Positions 62,202-64,000 of a DNA stretch of 64,000 bases are shown one piece after another. Position 1 is the stretch's first letter. The number at the start of each line of letters is the position of its first letter. This stretch comes from Fibrobacterales bacterium Fibro_02. GTDB taxonomy: Bacteria > Fibrobacterota > Fibrobacteria > Fibrobacterales > Fibrobacteraceae. The stretch is from the NCBI GenBank assembly GCA_001603905.1, contig LVAE01000028.1, positions 1 through 64,000 on the forward strand, read 5' to 3'. The notes under the pieces were generated by a model, which was not told where the DNA came from, ran no database searches, and worked only from the letters and a program-made list of their open reading frames with translations. Both the position numbers and the translations under genes were made by a program.

Positions 62202-63610
62202 CCGAATTTTCTCCCCAAAAAGCCGAAGATATTCTTGAAGAAGCGCCCCACGGCACGCACCGCCCTGAAGAACTTGGAATCGCCCGAGAAACGGTCTCGC
62301 ACCATCGCAATCGTAATGAAGATGCCGAACGCACCGATAATGATATTGGACGCCCACATGGCAAGATAGGGGCTCACCAGGAGCCTGTCGGCCATATTTT
62401 CGCCACCAATCAGGCAAATCCAGTAAATCACAAAGAACGCAAGGCTATAGAGGATACCCGTTCCGATACCGCCCTTGCGGGCCATGATACCGAGGGGGGC
62501 CCCGATCAGAATAAAGATGAAGCAGGCAAAACTCGTGCTGTATTTTTTCTGGATTTCTACCGTATACTGCGCCTCGCGCTTGAGTTCGGCTTCCATTCGA
62601 CCGTACAGGCGCTCTGTCGTACGGAAGGTCGCGATTTCCTGGACGCGCAGACGTTGCAACGACCGCCTGCGCTGGATAGAATCGAGCGTCACGCCGCTCT
62701 CGACCGATTCGGGAACAATCGAATCACCTTCGACATCGTTCCGCAACGCCACCAGCGAGCCCAGACGCTTTTCGAGGGCCGCATCGCGGTATTCCACATA
62801 TTTTTTCCGCGCATCTTCCACGACTTCGGTCATCATCTCGATCGGCATTTCGCGGTCGCTGCGGTAACTGCGGCTACGGCGTTCTAGACGGTCATCGACA
62901 TTCTTCATCGCGAGATCCTGCGAGAAGAATCGAATGCGGAAATAGTTTTCGGGATTATCCGCATCCGTCATATGCGTCTCGCCGCTGCGGAGCCTAAGCA
63001 TCAAGGTCGCACCGTTATCCGCATATTCCATGGAGGCGCTATCCGCATACACGATACGGGGGGCACCGCGCTTCTCCATCTCGAAAATCTGGATTCCGTA
63101 CAAAGTTCCGGAAACGGGGTCGATGCGGTTTACCCACAGCTGCACGTCGGGGAACTGCGTAATAAGGCGCCCCGCATCGATAAACACATGAGGTTTCTTG
63201 CGCGACACGGCATTCATGAGTTCCACGGAACGGTGGTTCGCCTCGGGAAGCACCCAGTTGTTGAAAATCACCATCAACAAAGAAATCAGCAACGAAACGA
63301 GAAGAACCGGGCGCATCAGCGAAAGCGGAGACACCCCCGCCGCCTTGCAGGCCGTAATTTCCTGGTCACCCGAAAGCCGGCCAAACGCCATGAGGCTTGC
63401 CACCAGCACCGCCATCGGAATCGAGAGCGAGAGCATCCACGCGAGGTTCAGGGCGAATATTTCGAGCACCGTTTCTGCCGGGAGTCCCTTGGACAGCACG
63501 TTGTCCAGGATTTTTACGAGAAAGTCCACCACGAACAAGAAGGTGATGCCAAAAAGAGCCGCCAAAAACGGGGCTATAAGCTCTTTCAACACATAGCGGA
63601 CTAGAATCAT
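62198..63610 (-). CDS. lptF: LPS export permease LptF (YjgP/YjgQ family)
   Basis: Partner permease of LptG. N-terminal MILVRYVLKELIAPFLAALFGITFLFVVDFLVKILDN; the coupling region FGRLSGDQEITACKAAGVSPLSLMRPVLLVSLLIS is the family hallmark; a periplasmic jellyroll with a long helical insertion (about residues 235-350, RSYRSDREMPIEMMTEVVEDARKKYVEYRDAALEKRL) follows; then three C-terminal helices. At 470 residues it is about 100 longer than E. coli LptF, mostly because of the helical insertion. Head of the lptF-lptG-GGDEF run; divergent from bamD. Confidence 0.9.
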   Translation of the reverse strand: MILVRYVLKELIAPFLAALFGITFLFVVDFLVKILDNVLSKGLPAETVLEIFALNLAWMLSLSIPMAVLVASLMAFGRLSGDQEITACKAAGVSPLSLMRPVLLVSLLISLLMVIFNNWVLPEANHRSVELMNAVSRKKPHVFIDAGRLITQFPDVQLWVNRIDPVSGTLYGIQIFEMEKRGAPRIVYADSASMEYADNGATLMLRLRSGETHMTDADNPENYFRIRFFSQDLAMKNVDDRLERRSRSYRSDREMPIEMMTEVVEDARKKYVEYRDAALEKRLGSLVALRNDVEGDSIVPESVESGVTLDSIQRRRSLQRLRVQEIATFRTTERLYGRMEAELKREAQYTVEIQKKYSTSFACFIFILIGAPLGIMARKGGIGTGILYSLAFFVIYWICLIGGENMADRLLVSPYLAMWASNIIIGAFGIFITIAMVRDRFSGDSKFFRAVRAVGRFFKNIFGFLGRKFG

Positions 63611-63677
63611 TACTTCTGGACTTGCAAAATTTTCTACTTTACGGGAGTAAAATTAGAATTAAAACCAAAGAAAAAAA

Positions 63678-64000
63678 ATGAACCTGTTCAAAAAGATTCC
63701 CCTATTCCTTTATCTTTTGGCCTTTGCAATCGCTTTTATAGGTTGTTCGTCTAGCGGGCAGACCAAGATGAAACATACCGAATGGTGCAGAATCCGCTAC
63801 GAGAACGCCGAGGAACTCTTCAAGAAAGAGAAGTACGGGCGTGCAACCGACAAGCTCGAAGAAATTCTCGCCACCTGCGCCGGGACCGGCTACATGGAAC
63901 AGGCGCAGTTCCTGATGGCGGAAAGCTATTTCAACATGGAAGACTGGATCGAGGCCCGCGGCGAGTACGGCAGCTTTATCCTGAACTTCCCCGGTTCCCC
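63678..64000 (+). CDS. bamD: outer-membrane assembly lipoprotein BamD (5' part)
   Basis: The gene runs off the end of the window; about 107 residues are visible. Signal peptide MNLFKKIPLFLYLLAFAIAFIGC with a lipobox Cys, a Ser/Gly tether, then TPR helices: YENAEELFKKEKYGRATDKLEEIL and EQAQFLMAESYFNMEDWIEARGEYGSFILNFPGS, as in BamD/YfiO, which supports BamA in inserting outer-membrane proteins. Its position next to lptF fits an envelope-biogenesis cluster. A tol-pal-type TPR lipoprotein is the main alternative. Confidence 0.8.
   Translation, partial: MNLFKKIPLFLYLLAFAIAFIGCSSSGQTKMKHTEWCRIRYENAEELFKKEKYGRATDKLEEILATCAGTGYMEQAQFLMAESYFNMEDWIEARGEYGSFILNFPGS

Noticed and set aside
62202..62417. 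N-terminal extension of lptG
   Set aside because: It overlaps the lptF 3' end in another frame and lacks hydrophobic character; the ATGA-coupled start at 62201 gives the canonical protein.
63736..63744. Ninth copy of the TTTATAGGT motif in the bamD signal-peptide region
   Set aside because: It lies within coding sequence, lacks an inverted partner at the fixed spacing, and one 9-mer can easily occur by chance.

Overview
The window is a chromosomal segment of an anaerobic Gram-negative bacterium, most probably a Fibrobacter species (phylum Fibrobacterota). The reasoning is inference from gene content. It has outer-membrane machinery (LptF, LptG, BamD, many lipoproteins), an oxygen-sensitive class III ribonucleotide reductase, BioW-type biotin synthesis, FabV-type enoyl reductase, carboxynorspermidine decarboxylase, and an exported protein with the Ser-rich linker typical of Fibrobacter. 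Coding density is high, and nearly all genes are chromosomal housekeeping or signalling genes. I found no phage, integrase, IS transposase or CRISPR array.

Layout. 1-468: 3' end of an unrecognised gene. 505-6264: biotin genes bioW-bioF-bioD on the minus strand and bioA, separated by a plus-strand diguanylate cyclase; this block is invaded by small palindromic repeats, one of them inside the bioW reading frame. 6301-10350: a membrane SpoIIE-type phosphatase and a large lipoprotein. 10586-14484: guaB, pth, rplY, tRNA-Gln and ispE. 14511-20927: a tightly coupled four-gene operon (NRPS-like A-T-C enzyme, STAS protein, MATE transporter fused to a GHKL-like ATPase domain, membrane SpoIIE-type phosphatase). 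This looks like a partner-switching circuit attached to a small-molecule export system and is one of the best candidates for something new. 21005-30447: lipoprotein, ftsK, a CHASE2 adenylate cyclase, and panC/dNK/folK. 30738-34982: rho with a long disordered N-terminus, proC and a sigma-54 activator. 35002-37668: an ABC iron/cobalamin-type importer without a visible binding protein. 37738-39286: nspC and tsaE.

39287-39754 is a convergent intergenic region holding eight copies of a 9-bp motif arranged as four inverted pairs with near-constant inner spacing; no known feature type explains it. 39755-51193 holds sufE, an FAD reductase, a pentapeptide-repeat protein, radA, a small exported serine protease, a membrane protein, fabV, tldD, hisF and trxA. 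51263-56518 holds two exported proteins and the anaerobic ribonucleotide reductase system. There the glycyl-radical tail of NrdD is encoded as a separate 48-residue ORF with its own ribosome-binding site, between nrdD and nrdG. 56897-64000 holds a SIMPL protein, a sodium:solute symporter, a GAF-GGDEF protein, lptG, lptF and the start of bamD.

Two themes cut across the window. First, many genes carry a TATATT-like -10 element so close to the start codon that the transcripts would be leaderless or nearly so (bioA, folK, radA, nspC and others); the same element sits just upstream of tRNA-Gln, which supports the reading. Second, second-messenger and phosphoswitch signalling is dense: two GGDEF proteins, one adenylate cyclase, two near-identical SpoIIE catalytic domains, one STAS and one GHKL-like domain.
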